DNA of 64,000 nucleotides from CAYNHF01 sp964397045. Lineage in GTDB: Bacteria > Actinomycetota > Acidimicrobiia > Spongiisociales > UBA5794. Each line of letters starts with the position of its first letter. Positions within the stretch are counted from its first letter, which is position 1. Location: contig CAYNHF010000027.1 of assembly GCA_964397045.1 (NCBI GenBank), positions 1 to 64,000 of the forward strand, in the 5' to 3' direction. Shown here one piece after another: positions 35,195 through 44,035 of the stretch. Position numbers and translations under genes: made by a program. The notes under the pieces were generated by a model, which worked only from the letters and a program-made list of their open reading frames with translations, was not told the origin of the DNA and made no database searches.

Positions 35195-37099
35195 TTGGGT
35201 CGGTTCGGTGAGACGGTCATCGGGATCGTTCTGGCAGTTGGCCTCAGTGCCATCGTCTTCATCGGCTTCAACAAACTCTTCGACCTCGCCGAGAAACGCT
35301 ACGCGATCTTCCGCTCTGTGATCGGCGGCGTCGGTGCCCTTATCGTCTTCGGCCTCCTGTGGGGCAACCGGCTCATCGTGTCCCCAGAGGTCGTCACACT
35401 CATCGCGGTGATCCTGGGTCTCGCCGTCGGTTACGCGTTCGGCGTAGTCGGTGACCGCTGGCAACGCCTCGGCGTCGGACTCGTCGGAGGACTCGCCTTT
35501 GGCTTGCTGGCAGGCTTGACCATCAAGAGTGAGGTCTGGCCCAGCATCGATCCGGTGCCGACGATCATCTATCTCGCGGTGGGTGCAGGCATTGCGTTAC
35601 TGACCTGGGTGCTGTCCGGCCGCCGCCTCAATCTGCAGGGAGTGATGTTCTTCTGGCTCGGAGCGGGTTGGCTGTGGGGAGCGTGGTTGGCTGCAGACTT
35701 CACCGGTAGCAAAGGTGAAGTGATTGCGGTCGCGGTGGTCCTCGGCTTGCTGTTCGGCGCTTCGATCGGTTCGACTGCCCTGCCGGACGATGTCGGCCGC
35801 AAGAAGATCGAGGTGGCTTCTCGCAAGTACATCTTCCTTGCTCCCGCGCTGGTATTCGTCAGTGCTGCTCTCCTGATTCCGCTGGGGCGGACGATCTGGC
35901 TCGGCTTTCTGAGCGGGACTCCGCGGAACCTGGAGTGGACCGGGCTCTCCAACTACGGGGAGATCTTCACCGACCCCAACATTCTTGACCTCTCGAACTG
36001 GGGGGAGTTTCTCGGGAGTCGGATGACCTGGGCCGCGGTGGTTCTGCTCGCCATCGGCTTGGCGATCGGCCTCTACGCCGGACGCGCCAAGGGCGGCAGC
36101 GGCACCGGTTTCTCGATAAGTGCTGGGTCTGTGACCTGGATCGCAGCCGCGGTCGTTGTCATCGGCTTCTCGTTCTTTGTAGTCATGCGAGGCACGATTT
36201 CAAACAACCTGTGGTGGATCTTCGCCGTCACTCTCTTCGCGGTAGGAGCCGGTCTGGCGATCGCTGTACTCGCCGACCGATCCAAAGGGGAGAACATCGC
36301 CAAGTCGCTGATCTTCCTGCCAATGGCGATCTCGTTCGTCGGGGCCAGCATCATTTGGCGCTGCATGTACATCGCCCGCCCGCCGCAGGGTGATCAGACG
36401 GGGGTGCTGAACGCGATCTGGGTGCGGATCGGTGAGTGGAGCGCATCGGACACGGCGTCCGCGGTCATCGCGGTGATCCTCGGCCTCATCATCTTCGGTC
36501 TCGCCTATCTCGCCTATCGAGGCTGGCAAGCAGGTAACAACGCCATCTGGGGCGGTTCGGTTGCGCTGATCATTCCGCTGGGTTACTTGGTGTACCTCTT
36601 CCTCTTCGGCCAGATGGGCGGCGTGATCATCACCGAGACGGGCGAAGTCGTGGCCAACCCGGTCCTCTTCCTGACGGAGTCGCCCTGGAACAACTGGTGG
36701 ATGATGGTGGTCTTCATCTGGATTCAGACCGGTTTCGCGATGGTCATCTTCTCGTCCGCTATCAAGGCTGTGCCGGAAGACCTGCTCGAAGCAGCCCGGA
36801 TCGATGGTGCCACTGAATCCCAGGCGTTTTGGCGGGTCACGGTGCCGCAGATTGCTCCAACGATCGGTGTGGTCGCTACCACCCTCATCGTGACGGTGTT
36901 GAAGGTGTTCGACATCCCGAAGGTGATGACCAACGGCAACTTCGATACGCAGGTGCTCGCCAATGAGATGTGGCAGCGGGCGTTCACCGAACTCGACTTT
37001 GGCCTTGGCTCGGCGCTTGCCGTCGTGCTCTTCCTCGGCGTGCTGCCGATCATGTGGATCAACATCCGAAGAATGCAACGACAAAGGGCACATACCTGA
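35195..37099 (+). CDS. ABC sugar transporter permease with long N-terminal membrane extension
   Basis: 634 residues from a TTG preceded by GGGAGGG. The first 215 residues form about seven hydrophobic helices with no transport signature. The usual MalF/AglF-like region then begins at SRKYIFLAPALVFVSAALLI, with further inserted helices, and the EAA loop DLLEAARIDGATESQAFWRV is near the C-terminus. Normal permeases of this family have about 300 residues, so roughly half of this protein is additional membrane sequence of unknown role. It overlaps the next permease by one base. Confidence 0.82.
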   Translation: MGRFGETVIGIVLAVGLSAIVFIGFNKLFDLAEKRYAIFRSVIGGVGALIVFGLLWGNRLIVSPEVVTLIAVILGLAVGYAFGVVGDRWQRLGVGLVGGLAFGLLAGLTIKSEVWPSIDPVPTIIYLAVGAGIALLTWVLSGRRLNLQGVMFFWLGAGWLWGAWLAADFTGSKGEVIAVAVVLGLLFGASIGSTALPDDVGRKKIEVASRKYIFLAPALVFVSAALLIPLGRTIWLGFLSGTPRNLEWTGLSNYGEIFTDPNILDLSNWGEFLGSRMTWAAVVLLAIGLAIGLYAGRAKGGSGTGFSISAGSVTWIAAAVVVIGFSFFVVMRGTISNNLWWIFAVTLFAVGAGLAIAVLADRSKGENIAKSLIFLPMAISFVGASIIWRCMYIARPPQGDQTGVLNAIWVRIGEWSASDTASAVIAVILGLIIFGLAYLAYRGWQAGNNAIWGGSVALIIPLGYLVYLFLFGQMGGVIITETGEVVANPVLFLTESPWNNWWMMVVFIWIQTGFAMVIFSSAIKAVPEDLLEAARIDGATESQAFWRVTVPQIAPTIGVVATTLIVTVLKVFDIPKVMTNGNFDTQVLANEMWQRAFTELDFGLGSALAVVLFLGVLPIMWINIRRMQRQRAHT

Positions 37100-38085
37100 T
37101 GGTCACCAAGGAGAAATCGGTTCCGGTTGCCGCGATGGCGACGAAGCCTGGAGGGCGGCCGCTCGGGGTACGCATCTACCGTTTCCTGCGTGCCATTCCC
37201 TCCTGGGTGCTGTGGCTCCTCGTCATCGTCTGGACGGTCCCTACGTTCGGCTTGTTCGTCAACTCTCTGCGGACGCGCGACGCGATGCGCAACTCCGGGT
37301 GGTGGCTGGCCTGGCAGGACAATGCCAACGGCTTCGACTTCCCGACCCTCCAGAACTACTCGGATGTGCTCGGCTCCGAAGCCACCGGTGGCCTGTGGAA
37401 CGGCCTGCTCAACTCGATGTCGATCGCGATCGTGGCGACGATCATCCCGATTGCGATTGCAGCGTTTGCTGCCTACGCCTTCGCCTGGATCGACTTCCGG
37501 GGTAGGGAGTGGCTGTTCATCGCCACCGTGGCGTTGCTCGCCATCCCGACGCAGGTTGCGCTCATCCCGCTGCTGCAGGCGTATGCCAGTGGCGTCCACC
37601 TCACCCTCCCCATCGTCGAGCGGACGGTGACGATCTTCCCTGATCTCGACTTGGCGGGAACGATCCCTGCGGTCTGGCTGACACATACCGGCTTTGCCCT
37701 GCCGTTCGCCATCTTCCTCTTACACAACTACATCGCAGGCCTCCCGGGTGATCTGTTCGAATCGGCCCGCATCGACGGCGCCGACCACTTCACGATCTTC
37801 TGGCGTCTCGTGGTTCCGCTCTCGCTTCCGGTTCTGGCAGCCTTCGCCATCTTCCAGTTCCTGTGGACCTGGAACGACTACCTCATCGCACTGACGATGA
37901 TTGGCGGTAACCGGGAAGCGCTGCCGGCCACGGTGGTGGTCGCGTCGTTAGCGGGCGAATTTGGGCTCCGCGAGGAGCTGCTGACGGCAGGCGCGTTTGT
38001 CATCACCGTCGTGCCGCTCGTAGTGTTCTTTGCCCTGCAGCGCTTCTTCGTGCGTGGCATCACCGCCGGTTCGGTCAAGGGCTAG
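37099..38085 (+). CDS. ABC sugar transporter permease (MalG/AglG-like)
   Basis: 328 residues, six membrane helices, EAA loop DLFESARIDGADHFTIFWRL and the C-terminal FLWTWNDYLIAL typical of MalG-type permeases. It has a periplasmic insertion between the first two helices (about 50-90). ATG at 37099 overlaps the preceding stop, so both channel subunits are made together. Forms the import pore with the gene upstream; the ATPase is not encoded in the window. Confidence 0.9.
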   Translation: MVTKEKSVPVAAMATKPGGRPLGVRIYRFLRAIPSWVLWLLVIVWTVPTFGLFVNSLRTRDAMRNSGWWLAWQDNANGFDFPTLQNYSDVLGSEATGGLWNGLLNSMSIAIVATIIPIAIAAFAAYAFAWIDFRGREWLFIATVALLAIPTQVALIPLLQAYASGVHLTLPIVERTVTIFPDLDLAGTIPAVWLTHTGFALPFAIFLLHNYIAGLPGDLFESARIDGADHFTIFWRLVVPLSLPVLAAFAIFQFLWTWNDYLIALTMIGGNREALPATVVVASLAGEFGLREELLTAGAFVITVVPLVVFFALQRFFVRGITAGSVKG

Positions 38086-38112
38086 AACGGCCACACGACG
38101 AGCCGAACCCGC

Positions 38113-39063
38113 ATGAACTCGACTTCCGTGCCGAGACCCGAAACCGCCCTGTCGTTCGACCCCACCGAGGGCACTGTGGTGCGGACTCCACCCGGCCCCG
38201 GCTACGGGAACTGGGTGGGTGGCAAGGTCTCCTACGACGCAGTATCGGGTCGGTTCGTGCTGTTCTTCCGCGAGCGCAAGCCACTCGAGCTGGGCCGGGC
38301 CGGTCGCTGTGGGGTGGCCGTGAGCGCCGATGGGCTCACCTTCGAAGAGGTGTGGTCTGCCACGAAAGAGCAGTTCAGCGCCGACTCGATCGAAGAAGGG
38401 CACTGCGTGCGGCATGGGGAAGAGTGGTGGCTCTACGTCTCGTATGAGATCGCCCGCACCGGTACCTGGCGAATCGACGTGCTGACCGCGGCTTCGCCGG
38501 ACGGGTTCGATGCCCAGTCCAGACGCACGGTGCTGTGGCCGGGCGACTACGGGTTGCCCTGGATCAAGGATCCGCACATTTACCGGCGGGACGAGGAGTG
38601 GTGGCTGTATGCCGCGGTGCCGCCGCGCACCGGTCCACGGATTGAGGGCGACGTGGTGCATGCCGGTCCGCTCGACGCCACTGTGCTCGCGGTGTCGCAG
38701 GACGGTCGCTACTTCCCGACGATCGAGTACGTCTTCGAGCCGACCGGGGAGGACAACTGGCACGGTCGTCGCGCCCGGATCAATTCGGTGATGCCATGGG
38801 GCGATGGGTACGTGGCGATGTGGGATGGGGGCCGCACGTTCTACGACAATTACGAGGAGTGGGCTGGCATCGCGACGTCGCCGGACGGGCGGATCTTCGA
38901 GCGCGTCGCCACGGGCGGTCCCTGGGTTCGTTCTCCCTACGGTGCCGTCCGGTATGTCGGGATGGTTCCGGTGGAGAGCCAGGTCTTCATGTACTACGAG
39001 TACACCCGCCAGGACGGCGCTCACGAACTGCGGGCATCCGTGGTGACTCCCTCGCCCCGGTAG
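38113..39063 (+). CDS. Five-bladed beta-propeller protein, glycoside-hydrolase-like (GH43/GH130 type)
   Basis: 316 residues with no signal peptide, so cytosolic. Repeating blades marked by GRFVLFFRERKP, VAVSADGLTFEEVW, GEEWWLYVSYE, WIKDPHIYRRDEEWWLYAA, AVSQDGRYF and IATSPDGRIFERV. The DPHI and EEGHC segments resemble acid/base positions of clan GH-F/GH130 enzymes, but I cannot assign catalytic residues with confidence. It begins 28 bases after the permease stop and is the last gene of the transporter operon. Likely job: hydrolysis or phosphorolysis of the imported glycoside, or a lectin-like role. Confidence 0.65.
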   Translation: MNSTSVPRPETALSFDPTEGTVVRTPPGPGYGNWVGGKVSYDAVSGRFVLFFRERKPLELGRAGRCGVAVSADGLTFEEVWSATKEQFSADSIEEGHCVRHGEEWWLYVSYEIARTGTWRIDVLTAASPDGFDAQSRRTVLWPGDYGLPWIKDPHIYRRDEEWWLYAAVPPRTGPRIEGDVVHAGPLDATVLAVSQDGRYFPTIEYVFEPTGEDNWHGRRARINSVMPWGDGYVAMWDGGRTFYDNYEEWAGIATSPDGRIFERVATGGPWVRSPYGAVRYVGMVPVESQVFMYYEYTRQDGAHELRASVVTPSPR

Positions 39064-39232
39064 GGGGAGACGACCAGGAGGCGGCCCGTGGTGTTGCGTT
39101 CGGCGACGGCCGGGGGTCTGCTGGGGAGCGCTCGGTGGTGGGTAGCGCGTTCGATGCTGAGGAGGGATCGAGGACGCGGTGGAGTTCGATTGCGGTCGGG
39201 CGCGTCTTGTTGAGCCGCGGTGTCAGTTTTGG

Positions 39233-39305
39233 AGCCGGAGACGGGAATCGAACCCGTGACCTACGCATTACGAGTGCGTCGCTCTACCGACTGAGCTACC
39301 CCGGC
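39233..39305 (-). tRNA. tRNA-Thr (anticodon CGT)
   Basis: Cloverleaf read on the minus strand: acceptor GCCGGGG with CTCCGGC (one G-U), D arm GCTC/GAGC, anticodon stem ACGCA/TGCGT enclosing loop CTCGTAA (anticodon CGT), five-base variable loop, T arm ACGGG-TTCGATT-CCCGT. CCA follows the discriminator in the DNA. It reads ACG threonine codons. Confidence 0.95.
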
Positions 39306-39584
39306 GGGTGGATGTGACGCTGAGCCGGCGGTTTGTTCCGAGGCAGTCCGAACATTCCTTAGCACAACGCTTGAAGAGCAGATTACCAGCGGTTGTCGAG
39401 ACGGAGTTCCATGACGGCCGAGCCAGAGGATCCTGGGCTGTGATGTGGGAGACAACGTCCGGATACCCGCCCATATTGCCTGTGATTTAAGGGGATGGAA
39501 TTGTTCGACCGCAGTTGCCCCGCAGGTTCGAGGCGAACCCTTCATGGATTCCCGGCGCCTCGACCTGTTAGCTGCGGACCCGAC

Positions 39585-40004
39585 CTACTCGACGAGGAGC
39601 TCTATGACCGGGATGGTCCGATCTGTGCCGGCCTGGTAGGTGGCGAAGTTGTCGAGGTCCGCGGCTTGCCTCGCGTAAATGGCGTCGCGCTCGTCCCCGA
39701 TAATCTCTACAGCCGTTGCCGGCGAGGTGCCTGCGCCGATCTCTACGCTGACAGTCGGGTTCGCCTTGAGGTTGTGGTACCAGTCGGGGTGCGAGTGACT
39801 GCCACCCTTTGACGCGAAGATGAAGAAGCGATCACCTTCTTCGCGGTACACGAGCGGAGCAAGTCGCTCAATACCCGACCGAGCGCCGGTGGTGTGAAGG
39901 ATCAGCACGGACTTGTCATGGAACCAACCTCCCACTATCCCGTCGTTCGCTCTGAACTCGTCGATAATGTTGGCGTTCCAGTCAGACACAGCCTGTCCCT
40001 TCAT
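39585..40004 (-). CDS. Ddn-type deazaflavin (F420)-dependent nitroreductase family protein
   Basis: 139 residues, split beta-barrel. VLILHTTGARSGIERLAPLVYREEGDRFFIFASKGG and HPDWYHNLKANPTVSVEIG are the signature of the Ddn/DUF385 family, which use reduced F420 to reduce quinones or nitro compounds at the membrane. F420 use is a family trait and fits an actinobacterium. GTG at 39989 is an alternative start. Confidence 0.9.
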   Translation of the reverse strand: MKGQAVSDWNANIIDEFRANDGIVGGWFHDKSVLILHTTGARSGIERLAPLVYREEGDRFFIFASKGGSHSHPDWYHNLKANPTVSVEIGAGTSPATAVEIIGDERDAIYARQAADLDNFATYQAGTDRTIPVIELLVE

Positions 40005-40084
40005 TCGCGAACCCCAGCAACCCTGGGGGGCGGTGGTCTATTCCCCTGGCCTCAGCTCGCACAAGTCGATATGGGCGGACGAGT

Positions 40085-40870
40085 TCAGGGAAGCTCTGTC
40101 ACCCAGTACCACGCTGGTGCGGGGGTGTCGTGAGGGTCGTCGGACGCCAGATACGCGGTCATGATGGCGATATTCTCGGCGGACCCGACGAACCAGCCGA
40201 CTCCGGTCCAGGCTGCCCAACCGGATTCCTGGATGTGGTTTGCGCCGAACGCCTCACCTATCGCTCCCCATCCCGGCACATCGGTTTCGATCTCTTCCCA
40301 GTTCACACCATCAGCCGACGCGAATATCGGGATAGCGGCTCCACCCTGGGTCTCCGGACCGAGTCCCCATACCCAACCCGAGTCCAACCGGAACCATATC
40401 CCGCAAGCACGGTCGTCCTGGTCCTGGTGGCAGGCGACAGGCGGCAACTCGTCAACCTCATACTTGATATCGGATGGTTCTCGGACACCGGCCGCGTCTC
40501 CTGTCGAGGGCTCAACCAACTGCCATTCGATGCAATCGGCTGAGTGCCACTGCAGGAGCATTCCACCCGCATCCTGGGTGAAGACGGTGTATCCATTGTT
40601 CCCGTCCCCAGTAACCGCCGACTCCCCATCGCCGTAGCTCACAGCCAGCGGACCGGTGAAAGGAGATGGCACAGCAAGCCATTCGATGGCGTCCTCAGAT
40701 TGCTCGCCTTGACCTTGCGGCGATGCTCGAGGAACGGCTTGAAGTCCTCGGCGGAGGGCTGCTCTCCCTCGGCGGCACCAGCTCTGTGGACGTGCAGGGG
40801 CTTCCCCTGTCGACCTCGACGGCACGAAGGAAGACGCGGGGTCTCGAATCGCTTGTGATTGCGCAAGCAC
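40085..40870 (-). CDS. Hypothetical propeller-like protein, probably truncated at the 5' end
   Basis: 261 residues in the open frame. From about residue 60 it has blade-like repeats (EDAIEWLAVPSPFTGPLAVS, QWHSADCIEWQLVEPS, FASADGVNWEEIETDVPGWG, GWAAWTGVGWFVGS) similar to secreted beta-propeller proteins common in this group. The first 60 residues are Arg/Ser-rich, lack a signal peptide and look non-coding, so the gene is probably a 5'-truncated remnant or starts later. Function unknown. The region 40,600-40,930 has no clear gene on either strand. Confidence 0.4.
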   Translation of the reverse strand: MLAQSQAIRDPASSFVPSRSTGEAPARPQSWCRRGRAALRRGLQAVPRASPQGQGEQSEDAIEWLAVPSPFTGPLAVSYGDGESAVTGDGNNGYTVFTQDAGGMLLQWHSADCIEWQLVEPSTGDAAGVREPSDIKYEVDELPPVACHQDQDDRACGIWFRLDSGWVWGLGPETQGGAAIPIFASADGVNWEEIETDVPGWGAIGEAFGANHIQESGWAAWTGVGWFVGSAENIAIMTAYLASDDPHDTPAPAWYWVTELP

Positions 40871-40951
40871 TCCTGTCGATGGACCCTATGAGCCTGCGCT
40901 CGGCGAGATCAGGATGGTTGCGTTGAGAGGAGGAACTCTCTGCGGTTCGTA

Positions 40952-41497
40952 TTGAGTGGCATCTTGCTAGTTCTGCTTCCGGTCGCGTGTTCCGATAGCG
41001 GCCTCTCCCTCACCGAGTACGCGTCGCAGATTGACCAGATGGTCGAGGCCAAGTCTCTCCAGATCGACGCTCTCGAGGCGGATCTGTCGTCACAGCCGCC
41101 GGGTGTGGATCGGACCAAGGCGTATTGGGAGGGTCGGGCCGCCGCCGGCGTCATGCTCCTGGAAGAGCTCGAGACCATAGATCCTCCTAGAGAGGTCGCC
41201 GAGCTGCACGCCGCGACTCTGGACATCATGAGTCGGTATGTTGCCGCCGAAGGTGAATACGCGGTCCGCGCCGGGTCGGTTCAGACTATGGCGGAGCTCG
41301 AGGCGAGTGCTGAGGCCGAGGCGGTTATGGCCGTCGAGGGAGAAATCATTGCCATGTGTCGGGCGGCGCAGGCAACTTTCGACGATACCGCCGATGGTGC
41401 AGCCTTCGCTGTTCCTCCCTGGATTCCGCCCGAGTTGCGGGAAGTGATCCGAGTCGCGTTCCGCTGCGCCGGCGACGCGTCACCTCGCGAGCCGTAG
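40952..41497 (+). CDS. Small secreted lipoprotein, unknown function
   Basis: About 181 residues with a lipobox LLPVAC, then a helical, Glu/Ala-rich domain (YASQIDQMVEAKSLQIDALE; MLLEELETIDPPREVAELHA). TTG at 40952 is the formal start, but GGAGG lies six bases before an in-frame CTG at 40940 that would add LRFV and give a normal signal-peptide n-region. No family recognised; the pattern DPPxExxxLH is shared with small actinobacterial lipoproteins thought to bind partners at the cell surface. Confidence 0.62.
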   Translation: MSGILLVLLPVACSDSGLSLTEYASQIDQMVEAKSLQIDALEADLSSQPPGVDRTKAYWEGRAAAGVMLLEELETIDPPREVAELHAATLDIMSRYVAAEGEYAVRAGSVQTMAELEASAEAEAVMAVEGEIIAMCRAAQATFDDTADGAAFAVPPWIPPELREVIRVAFRCAGDASPREP

Positions 41498-41663
41498 GTC
41501 CGCACGATCGCCGCACTCCGACGCACCGCCGCCAATGGGTGGCCGCAACCATTCGATGGGCCGGAGCGACGGTTGGCGCGGCGGTCTGAGGTTGGTAGGC
41601 AGCAGCTCACACCTGTCGTTCCAAAACGGGAATCAGGATGGCTTCAAGCGAAGGCGGACTCTG

Positions 41664-42266
41664 TCACCTCGCCGCGAGCTCGTCCCGGTCGGCGTGCTTC
41701 CGGGGAGCGCACGGGCACTCGGAAGGCCACGCTTCGGAGGTGCGTGATTCGTATTCGATCACGTGGTTTCGGCAGTCGAGTTCGACTTCGCAGCACGTGA
41801 GTAGTTGCTCTCGCACCATCGCCCGGGCGCGCTGCACGCGGGATTTGGCGCCGCTTGGCGTCAGCTGAAGCCGGCGAGCCATCTCGGTTTGAGTGAGCCC
41901 TTCGAGTTCAGTGAGGACGAGGGCTTCGCGGTAGATGCGGGGAAGGTCGGCAACCAGGATGGTGAGAAATGGTGCCAGTCTCTGCTCGGCGGCAGGGACG
42001 TCGTCCTCAGGTATGGCTGTCGGCTCGATCGCGGTGGGGATGGGTTGTGCCTTGCGGTAGTGGTCGATGATCGTGTTGTGCGTTACCCGATACAGCCACG
42101 CCCCCAGGTGGGTGTCGTCTTCGAGGGTTCCAATTCGGCGATGTACCTTGACGAAGACGTCCTGGAGGATGTCCTCTGCATCCGGCGTGCTGCGGGACCG
42201 GGCTCGGATGTATCCCAGGAGCTGATCGCGGTAGCCGATCCAGGCGTCGTCGGTCGTAACCGACAC
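41664..42266 (-). CDS. sigZ: SigZ-like RNA polymerase sigma factor
   Basis: About 200 residues. Region 2: YRDQLLGYIRARSRSTPDAEDILQDVFVKV and LGAWLYRVTHNTIIDHYRK; region 4: DLPRIYREALVLTELEGLTQ and PSGAKSRVQRARAMVREQLL. The tail CCEVELDCRNHVIEYE followed by a Cys-rich end is characteristic of SigZ. GTG at 42266 has GGAG six bases upstream; the ATG at 42311 is the alternative. Divergent from an ArsM-like methyltransferase, which may be in its regulon. Confidence 0.82.
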   Translation of the reverse strand: MSVTTDDAWIGYRDQLLGYIRARSRSTPDAEDILQDVFVKVHRRIGTLEDDTHLGAWLYRVTHNTIIDHYRKAQPIPTAIEPTAIPEDDVPAAEQRLAPFLTILVADLPRIYREALVLTELEGLTQTEMARRLQLTPSGAKSRVQRARAMVREQLLTCCEVELDCRNHVIEYESRTSEAWPSECPCAPRKHADRDELAAR

Positions 42267-42472
42267 AGAAGTCTCCAATCCTCGTCTTCGCAGGCACGGG
42301 TGGTCCTTCAACTCTGCGACTCAGGGATGAGAGGTGTAGGGCCTTTAGTCCCTAGTTGTCGTCACGCTTCGATTCCTTTGCGTCCTTTTCGCACCTGCGA
42401 CGTCTATGGCTTGGAAGGTTGGGCGATGACGTCAGATATCACATCGGTTGAGCAGTGCTTCGAGATTTCTTC

Positions 42473-43291
42473 ATGAGGGATCGTCAAGTCCGTGCGCGGC
42501 GCCGGGCAGCGAGGATCTGCACCTACACCGTCGCCGAAAAAGGGTCGACGGTGTGCAGCGATGCGAGTCAGGCAATTGCATACGACGTCAGGGAACCCCC
42601 GTCGCCATCAACGGAAGCCACGATCCATGTCCTCGGCTGCGGAAGCGCGGTCGCGGTCGATGACCTGACTCCGGGAGAAGTGGTTCTCGACCTGGGGTGC
42701 CGAGCAAGCCTCGACCCTTTGGCGGGAACGAGCGAGGTAGAGGGCACCGGGCCGCCGATCGGTGGCTACTTGCCGGACGGGCGGATTCAGCGGGCGAGTG
42801 GCGATCAACGTGCGGCGGGCGCTACCGACGTCGTGGTGCGCTACGGGTTCATCGAGGGTCTAGCGGTGGCCGACGACTCAATTGACTGGGTGCTCTCGAA
42901 CTGTGTCCTCAGCTTGGTGCCCGATCGGCACCGGGTGTTCGCCGAGGTCGCTCGGGTGTTGAAGTCGGGCGGCCGCATGCGACTTGCAGGCATCGTCGCT
43001 GAAGCTTTGTCGGGTTGGGCTCGGCACAGCCAGATTCTGCCTCTTTCGAGTGTCACAGGTGCCGCTACGGAACAGGATTACGAAACAGGTCTCCGTGGCG
43101 CGGGCCTGCGGCACGTTGCGTTGTATGGCCGCTATGTCTACGACCGTCATGAACTCGCGGGTCTCATGGCCGCCGACGCGATTCCTCCTGCTTCGGCGAG
43201 ATACCTCGCCGACGCCGTCGTCGGCCAGGTATGGAACGTTCACCTCTCAGCCAGGAAACCACAGATACTCGGGGGGAGGCCGCATGGATGA
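42473..43291 (+). CDS. ArsM-like SAM methyltransferase with eroded SAM motif
   Basis: 272 residues from ATG 42473. The order LGCGSAVAVDDLTPGEVVLDLG, then VLSNCVLSLVPDRHRVFAEV and ARVLKSGGRMRLAGIV follows arsenite methyltransferases. Motif I is degenerate, however: DLGCRASLD (73-81) instead of DLGSGxGxD, and the acidic SAM-ribose residue after strand 2 is lost in IGGYLPDGRIQRASG. The N-terminal 30 residues are Arg-rich and poorly conserved. I think the gene is decaying or no longer binds SAM normally; the call to the ArsM family rests on the middle and C-terminal half. Confidence 0.6.
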   Translation: MRDRQVRARRRAARICTYTVAEKGSTVCSDASQAIAYDVREPPSPSTEATIHVLGCGSAVAVDDLTPGEVVLDLGCRASLDPLAGTSEVEGTGPPIGGYLPDGRIQRASGDQRAAGATDVVVRYGFIEGLAVADDSIDWVLSNCVLSLVPDRHRVFAEVARVLKSGGRMRLAGIVAEALSGWARHSQILPLSSVTGAATEQDYETGLRGAGLRHVALYGRYVYDRHELAGLMAADAIPPASARYLADAVVGQVWNVHLSARKPQILGGRPHG

Positions 43292-43528
43292 ACGACGCCG
43301 GAGAGCGAGCCGGGAACGAGCCGAGTGCGAGCCTGATCGAGGCGGCCTGAGAGCCCGTAACCAGATGAATCAGCGCCGGGAGGAGATGACCCGGCTTGCG
43401 AAGCAGGGTCACCGGGTTCTGAGGCACCGGACGTGGAGGCCCGATGCGGGAGGCTCGGTCCCTTCTGCTGTTCGCCGAGCCAGATTCAAGCAGGAGACCC
43501 GAACCCACAGACCTGAGGAGGTACTGCC

Positions 43529-43693
43529 ATGGCAGCAATTGCAGCAAGCATCACAGGGACAATTGACAGTCACCCCCGGCTCATTGCAGGGGTGCTCGGA
43601 GGGGTGGTTCTGTTCTTTCTGGCAGCCTGTCTGCTCCACGACGTCATCCCGGTATGCCATTACTTGTTCGGCTGTGACCATCGGATGCACTGA
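43529..43693 (+). CDS. Small membrane protein (54 aa)
   Basis: 54 residues with one hydrophobic helix (LIAGVLGGVVLFFLAACLL) and a Cys/His-rich tail (VCHYLFGCDHRMH) that could hold a metal. A strong GAGGAGGT lies eight bases before the ATG, which is the main evidence that this short frame is real. It begins a run of four closely spaced plus-strand genes. No family recognised. Confidence 0.55.
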   Translation: MAAIAASITGTIDSHPRLIAGVLGGVVLFFLAACLLHDVIPVCHYLFGCDHRMH

Positions 43694-43734
43694 TCAGCTG
43701 CGTGCTGGCGGCATCGAATCTGGAAGGAAGGCAC

Positions 43735-43974
43735 ATGAAGCCAATCGCAATCAAATCGCTCAAGATCGCCGCGGTAGTTGGCATCGGCATGCTGGCCATG
43801 CGCTTCGCGGGCCCGAAGTTGGGTGAGCGCATGGACAGAATGTTCGAGGAAGCGTCGGAGGAGTTCCCACCCAAGTGGATGTTCGTCAACATCAATGCGA
43901 TCCGTGAGAACACTGAGCGCATTCTCGAGGCGGTCACGAGCGAGCCGACCGGGGCGGGCGCTGAGGCCGCATAG
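43735..43974 (+). CDS. Small hypothetical protein with N-terminal helix (79 aa)
   Basis: 79 residues: basic start KPIAIKSLK, a hydrophobic helix (IAAVVGIGMLAMRF), then an amphipathic, acidic tail (ERMDRMFEEASEEFPPKWMF). Preceded by GGAAGGAAGG at a good distance from the ATG at 43735. Forty-one bases after the 54-aa gene and before another membrane protein gene. Unknown function. Confidence 0.58.
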   Translation: MKPIAIKSLKIAAVVGIGMLAMRFAGPKLGERMDRMFEEASEEFPPKWMFVNINAIRENTERILEAVTSEPTGAGAEAA

Positions 43975-44035
43975 GCCGGAGTCGACCCGCGTCGGCTGGC
44001 GTTGAGGCACCACGATTCGTGAAACGGAGGTTGAC

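Noticed and set aside
43284..43826. Plus-strand frame starting at an ATG inside the end of the ArsM-like gene
   Set aside because: Arg/Gln-rich, no family, and it overlaps two better-supported small genes in other frames.
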